Assembly: GCA_009659925.1 (NCBI GenBank)
Contig: PUXW01000013.1
Coordinates: forward strand, 62,001 to 126,000
Reading direction: 5' to 3'
From: Nitratiruptor sp.
Lineage (GTDB): Bacteria > Campylobacterota > Campylobacteria > Campylobacterales > Nitratiruptoraceae
Length of the DNA: 64,000 nt
A model generated the notes under the pieces. It did not search any database, was not told the DNA's origin, and saw nothing but the letters and a program-made list of their open reading frames with translations. This document shows, piece by piece, positions 30,684 through 38,795 of the stretch. The position numbers were made by a program, and so were the translations under genes. Positions within the stretch are counted from its first letter, which is position 1. Every line of letters begins with the position of its first letter.

Positions 30684-31136
30684 ATGTACAATCGGGTCAT
30701 TATGGTGGGCAACCTCACCAGGGACATCGAACTGCGCTACACCAGCAGTGGGATGGCCATAGCCAAGACTGGTATTGCCACCAACCGCCGCTACAAGACC
30801 CAAAGTGGGGAGCAGAAGGAGGAGACCTGCTTCATCGATATCACCCTCTTTGGTCGGGCGGCCGAGGTTGCCAACCAATACCTGCGCCGTGGGAGCAAGG
30901 TCCTCATCGAAGGGCGGCTGGTCTATGAGACCTGGACCGATCAAAATGGCAATCGGCGTAGCAAACATTCGATCTCCGTCGATACCATGCAAATGCTCGG
31001 ATCCAGGGAGGAGGCGGCTCCTGGAGGGGCCTACGAACAGCCGCCAGCCCCCCAACCCCAGCCCAAAGAGGCTCCAACACCTCCAAAACCCGAAATTCCC
31101 GAACTCGATATTAACGACGACGATATTCCATTTTGA
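30684..31136 (+). CDS. ssb: Single-stranded DNA-binding protein
   Basis: A 150-residue SSB. The OB fold starts [20 protein letters not shown] and includes the [24 protein letters not shown] segment. A Pro/Gln-rich linker (~112-138) leads to the acidic tip DINDDDIPF that recruits partner proteins. It lies between rpsF and rpsR. SSB coats ssDNA in replication, repair and transformation; dprA, recR, polA and holA are in the same window. Confidence 0.96.
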   Translation: MYNRVIMVGNLTRDIELRYTSSGMAIAKTGIATNRRYKTQSGEQKEETCFIDITLFGRAAEVANQYLRRGSKVLIEGRLVYETWTDQNGNRRSKHSISVDTMQMLGSREEAAPGGAYEQPPAPQPQPKEAPTPPKPEIPELDINDDDIPF

Positions 31137-31147
31137 AAGGATGGTCC

Positions 31148-31423
31148 GTGGCAGAGAAGAGACGATTTAAAAAGCGCACCTGTCGCTACTGTGAGCAAAA
31201 GGTCACCTTCATCGACTACAAAGACATCGAGCTCATTAAACATAGTCTAAGCGAGCGGTACAAGATCATGCCCCGCCGCCTTACAGGCAATTGCAAGAAG
31301 CACCAAGAGATGGTGGAAGAGGCCATCAAACGGGCCCGCCACGCTGCCTTGGTCCCCTACATTGTCGACCGCAAGCGGGTGATCCCCAATCCCTTCGACG
31401 AACTCCAACCCCTCTACAAGTAG
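31148..31423 (+). CDS. rpsR: 30S ribosomal protein S18, zinc-binding type
   Basis: A 91-residue S18 with [36 protein letters not shown] and the [13 protein letters not shown] signature. The CRYC pair and NCKKH provide a CxxC...CxxH zinc site, i.e. the zinc-containing S18 paralogue type. I choose the GTG at 31148, 6 nt after AAAGGA, over the upstream TTG at 31133 that overlaps the ssb end. It closes the rpsF operon and is followed 3 nt later by a palindromic hairpin. Confidence 0.94.
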   Translation: MAEKRRFKKRTCRYCEQKVTFIDYKDIELIKHSLSERYKIMPRRLTGNCKKHQEMVEEAIKRARHAALVPYIVDRKRVIPNPFDELQPLYK

Positions 31424-31426
31424 TCC

Positions 31427-31445
31427 AAGGGCCCCCAGGGCCCTT
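31427..31445. terminator. Bidirectional hairpin between convergent rpsR and the PilZ-HDOD gene
   Basis: AAGGGCCC (31427-31434), loop CCA, GGGCCCTT (31438-31445): a perfect 8-bp stem filling the 21-base gap between the two convergent stops. The U-tract is short (TTT) on plus, and the arm itself supplies A/T ends on both strands. It is the clearest terminator-like element in the window. Confidence 0.65.
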
Positions 31446-33286
31446 TAGAGCACCTCTTCCAAGACGGTTTCGTAGAGCTTTTCCATATCGATCGTGCGAT
31501 CTTTGAAGGCCTCCAGTTGGCAGACATCTTGGTTGAAGAGCTGGTTGAGCCGCTGACATCCAAGGGAGAGCATCTTCATCTGCACCAGGGGGCTTTGGAA
31601 GTAGCTTGGAAAGTCGATGAGCTGATCCTTGATCAAGGCGTAGAGGGGTTTCTGGTTATACTCGACCATTGATGAGGTGGAGAGGGTGACGATGATCTTG
31701 CCCTCAAAATCCTTCCAGAGCTTCTGGAACTCCTTGAAGAGGGCAGGCTTGAGCTGGTCGATATTTTTGAAAAGGAGGAGGTCGAAGCCCTCGAACATCG
31801 CCAAGGGGAGCTCCTCATCTTCGAGCCGCTCACAGGGAATGACGCAAAAGGGCATACCCAAGAAGGGAAAGCGCTCGTCATTGATGGCAAGCTCCAAGAC
31901 GAGGTGGGTGTAGGCCCCATCCTCGAAGCGGATCGCCAACCGCTGGGCCTCCTTGCCAAGATCTTCCAAACGCTCCAGGAAGTAGGTGGCATAGCCTCCC
32001 CGCCCGAGATACCCTTCCAAGGAGATCTGCCAGGAGGGAATATCCGGCTTGAGGATGCGCTTTTGAATACCGATTCGAGCCAACTTCTTGTTGGTGTTGT
32101 CGATGAGGAAATCGAGCCACTGCTTGGCCTCTTGGAGCTCGAAGCCGAGCCGGCGCATCCGGTGCAAGAAGACGAAACCGCTGTACTTGTCCCTGGAGAA
32201 GATGAAACGCTGGGCCAACAGGGTCAAATAGGTCACATAGGCGAAGCGGAGCTTGCGTTGGGAGAGGGAGAGGGTGAGCTCCTTGGGATTGTAGTGGGGG
32301 TAGAGCATGTAGTTGGCCAGCACGAAGCCGTCGTAAATGTAGCGGAAGACCCCAAGATCTTCGAGGAAGTAGCGCCGATCCACTTCGAGGAAGTCGTAGC
32401 CACAAGCCCGCCGCTCCACCATGCGCATCTCATAGGAGAAGAGCTCCTTGACCCCCCGATAGAGGGGAGCGATGGCGGGAGCCTCCTTGGAGAGGATGAG
32501 GGCTCCCACGCTACTCATGGTCAAGAGGGATTGGCCCTCGTTCTTGATATCTTTGAAGTTGAAGAGGGGGGCGATCTTCTTAAAGGTGGCTCCCAGCAAA
32601 ATGTTATAAAGCTCGAAGTCCTCGAAAAACTCCAGCTTGTTGTGGGAGAGGGAGGCCTCGTAGGTGACATACTGGTAGACCATCCGCTTCATCGCATCGA
32701 ATCCGAGTCGGGTTACAGCCACCCCCACATCGTCGATCCTTCCCCGTCCCCCCATTTCGATAGAATTGGCCTGGGAGAGGATCTTGGCTTCCAGCTCTGG
32801 AAGGGCTTGGATATTCCCCTTGAACTTGGTGATATCGGTGTTGGGATCTTCGATTTCGAGCATCAAGTTGATGATGGCCCGATCGCTTTGAACGTCCCCA
32901 TCGCTGGAGAGCCGCTCCAAATCGATGAAGCGGCGAGGTTTGACCCTTCCCCGCTCCACCTGTTTCATATGTCTTTGAATGAGCTCCCGGGGCAGTTCCC
33001 GGTCGAGGCGGATCACCCCTTTGCTCCCATAGACCCGGGTCACAGTCCCCTCATATTTTTCCCCCTCGATCTCCAGCTCGATTCGATCTTGCTCTTTAAG
33101 CCCGGGGGCAGCAAGGAGGATGGAGTTTTTGGAAAGGTCGATGGCCTTGCCCAAAGAGGTCTGGAAAGGCTCCACCAGATAGCGGGGATAAGCCCGTCTC
33201 GTCAAGGATTTGAAGTGAACCTCCTCCACCTCCTGCTTGGAAGTCTCCCGTTCCACCTTCTTCTTTCCAAACCCAAATAGAGCCAT
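31445..33286 (-). CDS. PilZ-HDOD domain protein of unknown function
   Basis: A 613-residue cytoplasmic protein. Residues ~26-115 resemble a PilZ c-di-GMP receptor: RRAYPR (RxxxR-like, 30-35) and DLSKNS (50-55), where the usual final Gly of DxSxxG is Ser. Residues ~140-280 resemble an HDOD domain (LPELEAKILSQANSIEM, then VAVTRLGFDAMKRMV). The C-terminal ~300 residues are alpha-rich and end with a segment that looks like a nucleotide-binding-fold strand (GFDLLLFKNIDQL, KIIVTLSTSSM) without a Walker A. It is last in the YfgM-lipoprotein-coaX-hisG-methyltransferase operon and faces the rpsF operon. A link to motility or surface behaviour, given the nearby pilT, is conjecture. Confidence 0.62.
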   Translation of the reverse strand: MALFGFGKKKVERETSKQEVEEVHFKSLTRRAYPRYLVEPFQTSLGKAIDLSKNSILLAAPGLKEQDRIELEIEGEKYEGTVTRVYGSKGVIRLDRELPRELIQRHMKQVERGRVKPRRFIDLERLSSDGDVQSDRAIINLMLEIEDPNTDITKFKGNIQALPELEAKILSQANSIEMGGRGRIDDVGVAVTRLGFDAMKRMVYQYVTYEASLSHNKLEFFEDFELYNILLGATFKKIAPLFNFKDIKNEGQSLLTMSSVGALILSKEAPAIAPLYRGVKELFSYEMRMVERRACGYDFLEVDRRYFLEDLGVFRYIYDGFVLANYMLYPHYNPKELTLSLSQRKLRFAYVTYLTLLAQRFIFSRDKYSGFVFLHRMRRLGFELQEAKQWLDFLIDNTNKKLARIGIQKRILKPDIPSWQISLEGYLGRGGYATYFLERLEDLGKEAQRLAIRFEDGAYTHLVLELAINDERFPFLGMPFCVIPCERLEDEELPLAMFEGFDLLLFKNIDQLKPALFKEFQKLWKDFEGKIIVTLSTSSMVEYNQKPLYALIKDQLIDFPSYFQSPLVQMKMLSLGCQRLNQLFNQDVCQLEAFKDRTIDMEKLYETVLEEVL

Positions 33287-33287
33287 T

Positions 33288-33968
33288 TCAATCCTTTTGG
33301 TAGGTGATCACCGCTTTGTCCACCTCTTCGCCGAAGAGGGCAACAAAGTCGATATCGACGATCGAGAGTCCATCGAAGCGCAGTTCGTGGATCTCGTGGT
33401 AGTACTGCTCGATCCGACCCCTCACAGCTTGGTAGCACCCCCCCTCTTGGGTGAAATAGACCATTGAGGTGACGAGGCGCTCTCCATCGAAGTGGCCATC
33501 GATAGCTGCAAAGCGATTGCCGCCATCGACCCAGAGGGAGCCTTGGGCCACCTCGCTGAAACCATAAAGGGTATTGATATCGGCGAGAAAGTAGCCCTGG
33601 GAACGAAGCCGTTGGGCAAGGGCGGCGAAGAAGGAGGGCAGTTGGGAGGAGGGGATGTAGTTGAGGACATCGAAGATGGCCACCGCCGCTTCGAACTCCC
33701 CTTCAAGCTCCCGGAGCTCCATCTGCCAGCAGGAGAGCCCCTTAGCCCGGGCGCTCTCCACCATCTTGCCACTCACATCGATCCCTACCACCTCGATTCC
33801 CCGCTCCCGGGCAAGCTCCATGAAGCGGCCACTCCCACACCCGATATCGAGGACCTGGGTAACACCGAGCTGGTCCAACTTCTCCAAAAAGATGCGATAG
33901 AGCCGCTCCCTCGCCTCCTCAAAGCCTAAGAGAGGTTCTATCAGGGCATACAGATCAAGGGGATCCAC
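33288..33968 (-). CDS. Class I SAM-dependent methyltransferase, substrate unknown
   Basis: A 226-residue class I methyltransferase with motif I VLDIGCGSGRFMELA (~38-52), motif II VVGIDVSGKMVESAR and motif IV-like AVAIFDVLNYIP. It resembles small-molecule or Ubi/Men-type methyltransferases; the substrate cannot be inferred. The start is GTG with GGAGG 6 nt upstream. It overlaps hisG by 14 nt and ends 1 nt before the PilZ-HDOD gene. Confidence 0.8.
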   Translation of the reverse strand: MDPLDLYALIEPLLGFEEARERLYRIFLEKLDQLGVTQVLDIGCGSGRFMELARERGIEVVGIDVSGKMVESARAKGLSCWQMELRELEGEFEAAVAIFDVLNYIPSSQLPSFFAALAQRLRSQGYFLADINTLYGFSEVAQGSLWVDGGNRFAAIDGHFDGERLVTSMVYFTQEGGCYQAVRGRIEQYYHEIHELRFDGLSIVDIDFVALFGEEVDKAVITYQKD

Positions 33969-34575
33969 GCAAAACCTCCTCGATTTGGGCCCGAAGCCGC
34001 AAGATAGCCCCCTTGTGATCGTAAAAGCTGTTGCGATTGGCCACGAGATAGGCGCTGCTTTCCATGATGGAAAGGGCCGGATAGAGGCCGTTTTGACGCA
34101 TGGTCTCCCCCGTTTCGACGATATCGACGATCATATCCGCCAGCCCGACGAGGGGGGCTAGCTCGATGGAGCCGTAGAGTTTGATGATCTCCACGGGGAT
34201 AGCCCGTTTGGAGAAGAAGTCCCGGGTAATATTTTCCAATTTGGTCGCCACCTTGAGGGAGGGCCTGGAGAAATCGAGACTCTCTCCCTGGCGGATGCCG
34301 ATACTCACGCTACAGCGTCCAAACCCCAGATCGAGGAGCCGGATAAGGTCGAGTCGGCGCTCCTCCAACAAGTCGAGCCCCACCACCCCCAAATCGGCGG
34401 CCTGGTGGTAGACATAGGTGGGGACATCCTGGTTGCGTACCCGCAAGAAGCGAAATCCCCCACGCTCGAGGATGAGTTTCCGGGGACCAAAGCGAAACTC
34501 TCCGCCAAATATCTTCTCAAAAAGCCCCAGAGCATCGTCACCGATACGCCCTTTGGGCAGGGCGATCCTCAACAT
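33955..34575 (-). CDS. hisG: ATP phosphoribosyltransferase, short form
   Basis: A 206-residue HisG-S, the catalytic subunit of the first step of histidine synthesis. Features are MLRIALPKGRIGDDAL, the DLGVVGLDLLEE and the signature GSIELAPLVGLADMIVDIVETGETM. It lacks the C-terminal regulatory domain of long HisG, so it should need a HisZ partner encoded elsewhere, as is usual for short forms. It overlaps coaX by 7 nt and the methyltransferase by 14 nt; no other his gene is present here. Confidence 0.95.
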   Translation of the reverse strand: MLRIALPKGRIGDDALGLFEKIFGGEFRFGPRKLILERGGFRFLRVRNQDVPTYVYHQAADLGVVGLDLLEERRLDLIRLLDLGFGRCSVSIGIRQGESLDFSRPSLKVATKLENITRDFFSKRAIPVEIIKLYGSIELAPLVGLADMIVDIVETGETMRQNGLYPALSIMESSAYLVANRNSFYDHKGAILRLRAQIEEVLRGSP

Positions 34576-35183
34576 AGACCCTCCTTTACCAGTGCCATCC
34601 CCTTGAAGATCAAGTTGCCATCGTACAAGGCGCCATCGAGGAGATCGGCTATCATCGCCCCATCCCCTCCTGTCACATAGATCGCTCCTCCAAGGCTCTC
34701 AATGGCCAGGAGCAATGGAACCAGGGCCCCATAGCCGATGGCCTCCCTGGTCCCTTTGGGAAGTCCTCTGGTGGAGGGAGGATGGATCGGATGGTCGAGG
34801 CGGGGGGAGATGGAGCGATAGGCTTGGCGTAGCTGGGCAAGCCCTGGATAGATGAATCCCCCCTGGTAGATCCCCTCCTCGATACGATCTACGGTGATGG
34901 CACTCCCTGCATCCACGGCCACTCCGTGGCCAACTGCCAGGAGCAGGACCTGTCGATCGATTCCCATACCCGGGTAGGCCCCAGGAAGATGGACATGGGG
35001 CTCGAGATCGATCCATTTGGCAAATTGGGCCAGCTGCTCTTGCAAACCGACCTTGACATTGATATAGTAGACCACATTATCGGCATAGCGGGAGAGCCGT
35101 TGGTGGGGCTCCCTCCAGCTCCGCTCCCCGTCGAAGAAGTGGGCGAAACTGTTGCCAATATCGCAAAAGAGTGGACTGGCCAT
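34569..35183 (-). CDS. coaX: Type III pantothenate kinase
   Basis: A 204-residue CoaX of the ASKHA fold, phosphorylating pantothenate in CoA synthesis. Motifs are LFCDIGNS (phosphate-1), YPGMGIDR, VAVDAGSAITVD and GGFIYPGL, plus a GTREAIGYGAL region. It is shorter than the ~220-260 residues of most homologues, the reduction being mainly in the first half, as in Helicobacter. It follows the lipoprotein gene with no gap and overlaps hisG by 7 nt. Confidence 0.9.
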   Translation of the reverse strand: MASPLFCDIGNSFAHFFDGERSWREPHQRLSRYADNVVYYINVKVGLQEQLAQFAKWIDLEPHVHLPGAYPGMGIDRQVLLLAVGHGVAVDAGSAITVDRIEEGIYQGGFIYPGLAQLRQAYRSISPRLDHPIHPPSTRGLPKGTREAIGYGALVPLLLAIESLGGAIYVTGGDGAMIADLLDGALYDGNLIFKGMALVKEGLC

Positions 35184-36182
35184 TTACTCCCTGTTGAGCT
35201 TGAAGTAGCGGTCGTCGTAGAAGACCTGATCCTTGGCACTGAAGATGTACTCTTCGATCTGGGTTGGGAATTGGAAGATGTTGGAGGCCATCAGATCCTT
35301 GTCCAGGGCGATGATATAGCCCTCTTTCTCGATGAGGTAGAGATACTCACCCCAGATCGCGCCTGTGAAGTGGGCGAAGGGGTATTTGCGGCTCTTGAGG
35401 ATGCGCAAATGGGGATCTGTCAGGAGGATGCGTCCATCTTTGGTCAAGATGTAGACCCGCCCATCTACATAGACGAGGTCCCGAACCTCCAGATCGAGGG
35501 AGGAGGTATACTGGGGAGAGATGGAGATCACCCGGCTCGGAGTTGCGGCGACCAGCTTCTCATCGAGGACTTTTAAGAAGATCACATTATCGAAGGCATC
35601 CCCCTTTCCTGCGACGATGGTACGCAACTCCCGTCCTGTCCTTGGATCGACTACCACGAGTTTCCCATCCAGGGTCGGGAAGACCACGAGCCGTTCCAGG
35701 AAGATGGGATTGGCGATCTTCGTATCGACCGCAAGGGCTGCCGGTTGGCGAGATTCGTAGAGGACCCTATCTTGGGCGATATCGATGGCCATGAGGGAGT
35801 TGTCATCGAGTACGAGGGCCAATAGGTTGCCTCGAATGTTAGCGGCTACGGGAGCTCGCAGCTGGAAGGAGCGGCGGTAGATGGGCTTTTGGCTCTTGGC
35901 ATCGATGACGAGGATCTCTTTACAGCAGCTTGCGGCCAGATACTTCCCATCGTGCTTCTTGATGAAACGGTAATTCTTGGGCAGGCGATAAGATTCCAGG
36001 CCATCCTGACTGATGAACATTCCATTGGCCAGGGTGGCTCCATCCCGCAACACATCGATGATGGGAGCGGGAAGCCTCCCGTCGAAATCCACAGCTCCAG
36101 CGACCCTCTCTGGCTCGAAGTAGCGTTTGGAGCTACACCCCCAGAAGAGCAGGAGCACGAGGGCTAGGACGAGGAACCTCAT
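35184..36182 (-). CDS. Lipoprotein with BamB-like beta-propeller repeats
   Basis: A 332-residue lipoprotein: the signal MRFLVLALVLLLFWGC ends in a lipobox with Cys16. The mature part consists of repeated short beta strands typical of PQQ/quinoprotein-like propellers (KEILVIDAKSQKPIYRR, NSLMAIDIAQDRVLYE, GKLVVVDPRTGRELR, GRILLTDPHLRILK). This is the architecture of BamB. It overlaps by 4 nt a YfgM-like gene, the same neighbour that bamB has in Gammaproteobacteria. A role in outer-membrane protein assembly is inferred; sequence similarity to BamB itself was not testable. Confidence 0.68.
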   Translation of the reverse strand: MRFLVLALVLLLFWGCSSKRYFEPERVAGAVDFDGRLPAPIIDVLRDGATLANGMFISQDGLESYRLPKNYRFIKKHDGKYLAASCCKEILVIDAKSQKPIYRRSFQLRAPVAANIRGNLLALVLDDNSLMAIDIAQDRVLYESRQPAALAVDTKIANPIFLERLVVFPTLDGKLVVVDPRTGRELRTIVAGKGDAFDNVIFLKVLDEKLVAATPSRVISISPQYTSSLDLEVRDLVYVDGRVYILTKDGRILLTDPHLRILKSRKYPFAHFTGAIWGEYLYLIEKEGYIIALDKDLMASNIFQFPTQIEEYIFSAKDQVFYDDRYFKLNRE

Positions 36183-36778
36183 CGCCCCACTCCATAGTGG
36201 CGCAACAAAGCGGCGAAGGGAGCGGCGGGGGAGTTGGTTGGAACGAGCTCGATCTCCTGGTGGCCCTGGGAGATAGCTCCCCGCTCATACAAGAGCCACC
36301 CACTCCCCAAAAGGGCCATCTCCTGGAGCAAGGCCTCCCCCCCTTTGGCATAGCGGCTGAGCCCCTTTTGATCCTTCTTTAAGACCGCGAGGTGGTAGCG
36401 GGCTAGATCCTGGAGGATAGGCTCGTCCACCTGAACGAGCTCTTTGAAGAGTTTGGGATCCTTCCTCTTCAACGCCTCTTGGTAGCGGTAGAGCTGGTAG
36501 AGGCGAGGATTCTTCTCCTGGAGGATCTGGAGAGCCTGGGCATCTTGAGGGTTTTGGAGGAGGCGGGCGTAGGCCTCGTTGCTCACCTTCAAGTCGTGCT
36601 CCCGTTTGAGCTGGTAGCCCCAATAGCCAACCCCTAAAAATAAGAGGAGCAAGAGCCCCCCCAAAAGGGGTTTGCGGTACCGCTTGTAGAACTTTTCCGC
36701 CTTGATCAAGGATTCGAGGAACTGCTCCTCGCTGCTGAGCTCTTTTTTAATGTATTCGAGATTCTCTTTCGCGCTCAT
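36179..36778 (-). CDS. YfgM-like membrane-anchored helical-repeat protein
   Basis: A 199-residue protein with an N-terminal cytoplasmic segment (MSAKENLEYIKKELSSEEQFLESLIKA), one membrane helix (~38-55, PLLGGLLLLLFLGVGYWGY) and a C-terminal region of TPR-like helices. The layout matches YfgM/DUF2133 proteins, ancillary to the Sec translocon and periplasmic chaperones. I start at ATG 36778 (GAGGGAGA upstream) rather than the in-frame ATG 69 nt earlier, which overlaps the promoter region. It overlaps the BamB-like lipoprotein gene by 4 nt. Confidence 0.66.
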   Translation of the reverse strand: MSAKENLEYIKKELSSEEQFLESLIKAEKFYKRYRKPLLGGLLLLLFLGVGYWGYQLKREHDLKVSNEAYARLLQNPQDAQALQILQEKNPRLYQLYRYQEALKRKDPKLFKELVQVDEPILQDLARYHLAVLKKDQKGLSRYAKGGEALLQEMALLGSGWLLYERGAISQGHQEIELVPTNSPAAPFAALLRHYGVGR

Positions 36779-36804
36779 GTGCTCTCCCTCAAGGGTTTGG
36801 GACA

Positions 36805-36810
36805 ATCTTA
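36805..36810 (-). promoter_or_regulatory. Probable -10 box of the YfgM-like operon
   Basis: TAAGAT on the minus strand, 27 nt before the ATG at 36778. It is an imperfect match, and a second A/T-rich stretch lies just upstream. Confidence 0.35.
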
Positions 36811-36833
36811 GCAAAACAATCTTTATTTTATGG

Positions 36834-36839
36834 TAAAAT
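36834..36839 (+). promoter_or_regulatory. Probable -10 box of the gatC-glyA operon
   Basis: TAAAAT preceded by TTTATTTTATGG (TG one base before the hexamer plus T-rich upstream), 29 nt before the gatC ATG at 36868. It resembles the T-rich extended -10 promoters of Campylobacter. Confidence 0.5.
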
Positions 36840-36867
36840 GCTACCAAAAATTCCCGAAGGCTGGCCT

Positions 36868-37161
36868 ATGGTCCACATCGACGATCGACTCTTGCAACGG
36901 CTCCAGGAGCTGGCGATGCTCCAAATTCCCGAAGAGGAGAAGGAGCAAATCGAAGAGGAGCTCAACCGCTTCCTCGAATTCGTCGAAGTACTCAACGAAC
37001 TCGATCTGGAGGGGGTTGAACCCTCCTTCTTGCCCGTCCAAAATCCCGCTCCCCTGCGTCCGGATGAACCCCAGCTCGATCCAACAATCCCCGAGATGGT
37101 CCTGGCCCACGCCCCCAAGGTCCAAGATCACTTCTTCATCGTTCCCAAAATCATCGAATAG
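36868..37161 (+). CDS. gatC: Asp-tRNA(Asn)/Glu-tRNA(Gln) amidotransferase subunit C
   Basis: A 97-residue GatC with IDDRLLQRLQELAMLQIPEEE, the LNRFLEFVEVLNELD helix and the FFIVPKIIE end. GatC stabilises the GatAB complex that converts misacylated Glu-tRNA(Gln) and Asp-tRNA(Asn). The ATG at 36868 is used; an in-frame ATG at 36838 overlaps the promoter. It is separated from gatA/gatB and heads an operon with pilT. Confidence 0.93.
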   Translation: MVHIDDRLLQRLQELAMLQIPEEEKEQIEEELNRFLEFVEVLNELDLEGVEPSFLPVQNPAPLRPDEPQLDPTIPEMVLAHAPKVQDHFFIVPKIIE

Positions 37162-37169
37162 GATAGACT

Positions 37170-38234
37170 ATGGCCATCGATATGAGCAGCCTCCTGAAGA
37201 CGGTTATTGCCCACAAAGCTTCGGACCTCCACCTCGTGGCGGGGAGCGAGCCCCAGGTCCGGATCGATGGGCGTCTGGTCCCTTTGAACTTGCCAAAGCT
37301 CACAGGCGAAGAGATCCAGACCCTATGCTACTCCATCATCACCGAGAATCAGAAGAAGCGGTTCGAGGAGGAGCTCGAACTCGACTTCTCCTTCAACTTC
37401 CAGGACATCGCCCGGTTCCGGGCCAACTACTACCGCACCCTCGGGAAGGTGGCAGCCGCTTTTCGAATCATCCCCTCCAAGATTCCCTCCATCGACGAGT
37501 TGGGTGCTCCCCCCATCTTCAAGGAGCTGGTCAAACGTGAAAAGGGGATGATCCTCGTGACGGGACCAACAGGAAGCGGGAAGTCCACCACCCTTGCCGC
37601 CATGCTCAACGAGATCAACGAGACCGCCCACAAGCATATCATCACCATCGAGGATCCGGTGGAGTTTATCCATGAGAACAAGAAGTCCCTCTTCTCCTTC
37701 CGAGAAATCGGGCTCGATACCAAGTCCTTTGCCCGGGCCCTCAAGTATGCATTGCGGGAGGATCCCGATGTCATCTTGATCGGGGAGATGCGAGACCCCG
37801 AGACGATCCACGCGGCCTTGACCGCCGCCGAGACCGGCCACCTGGTCTTTGGAACCCTCCATACCAACTCGGCCCCCCAGACCATCAACCGGATTATCGA
37901 TGTCTTCCCTCCCGAAGCCCAGGCCCAGGTGCGCGCCCAGCTCTCCACCTCCCTGGTGGCGGTGATCTCCCAAGCCCTCTTGCCCAAGCAGGGAGGGGGG
38001 CGTATCGCCGTCCACGAGATCATGATCAACAACCCGGCCATCGCCAACCTCATCCGGGAGAACAAGATCCACCAGATCTACTCCCAAATGCAGCTCAACC
38101 AGCAACAAACCGGTATGCAGACCCAGACCAAGGAGCTCCAGAAACTCCTGATGAACCGGGTCATCAGCAAAGATGTCGCCCTCAAATACTCCAACCGCCC
38201 CGAGGAGCTCCTCAACATCATCAAACACCTCTAA
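37170..38234 (+). CDS. pilT: PilT-type type IV pilus retraction ATPase
   Basis: A 354-residue hexameric secretion ATPase. N-terminal ASDLHLVAGSEP, Walker A GPTGSGKST (132-140), Asp box IITIEDPVEF, Walker B ILIGEMRDPET, and His box TGHLVFGTLHTNSA are all intact. It lacks the extra N-terminal domain of PilB and has the PilT length. PilT depolymerises type IV pili for twitching, adhesion and DNA uptake. No other pilus gene is in the window. It lies 8 nt after gatC. Confidence 0.93.
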   Translation: MAIDMSSLLKTVIAHKASDLHLVAGSEPQVRIDGRLVPLNLPKLTGEEIQTLCYSIITENQKKRFEEELELDFSFNFQDIARFRANYYRTLGKVAAAFRIIPSKIPSIDELGAPPIFKELVKREKGMILVTGPTGSGKSTTLAAMLNEINETAHKHIITIEDPVEFIHENKKSLFSFREIGLDTKSFARALKYALREDPDVILIGEMRDPETIHAALTAAETGHLVFGTLHTNSAPQTINRIIDVFPPEAQAQVRAQLSTSLVAVISQALLPKQGGGRIAVHEIMINNPAIANLIRENKIHQIYSQMQLNQQQTGMQTQTKELQKLLMNRVISKDVALKYSNRPEELLNIIKHL

Positions 38235-38243
38235 GGATGCCAG

Positions 38244-38795
38244 ATGGAGACGCTCACACTCTCGACCTTCGACCTCGTGGTGGGGGGGATCATCTTCTTC
38301 CTCGGGCTCAAAGGGTTGGTAGATGGCTTCGTCAAGGAGCTTTTCGGCCTCATTGGAATCATCGGGGGGATCTACTATGGATCCCGTTATGCCGAGGAGG
38401 TGGGGCGCTGGATCAGCGAAAACCTCTTCGCCATCAAGAATGAAGCCGCCCTCTCCTTCGTCGGTTTCGTCGTCACCCTGGCCGGCTTCTGGATCGCCAT
38501 GCTCATCCTGGCCAACCTCATCACCGGTTTAACCCACGCCTCGGGGGCTGGAACCCTCAACCGGATCCTCGGGGTCCTCTTTGGCTGGGCCAAGATCTTC
38601 CTGATCCTCTCAGTCCTCCTCTATGCAGCCTCGGGAATCGAGTTTACCAAGGGGATCATCGCCAAGTACACCCACGGCTCCAAGCTCTACCCCATCATGC
38701 TCGATGTAGGCCGCAAGATTGTCCACCTCAAGCCCGAGGACTTCCAGCTCCAACGCCACGATGAAAATAGGACCCAAAAAGGAGTTCACCCTTGA
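38244..38795 (+). CDS. CvpA family membrane protein
   Basis: A 183-residue protein with four hydrophobic segments: [28 protein letters not shown] (with the family's conserved Gly-rich turn), [40 protein letters not shown] and a terminal charged tail. CvpA family proteins are named for a colicin V production phenotype, but their true role is unclear; envelope stress functions have been proposed. AAGGATG lies before the ATG. Its stop overlaps the TTG start of lysS. Confidence 0.82.
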   Translation: METLTLSTFDLVVGGIIFFLGLKGLVDGFVKELFGLIGIIGGIYYGSRYAEEVGRWISENLFAIKNEAALSFVGFVVTLAGFWIAMLILANLITGLTHASGAGTLNRILGVLFGWAKIFLILSVLLYAASGIEFTKGIIAKYTHGSKLYPIMLDVGRKIVHLKPEDFQLQRHDENRTQKGVHP

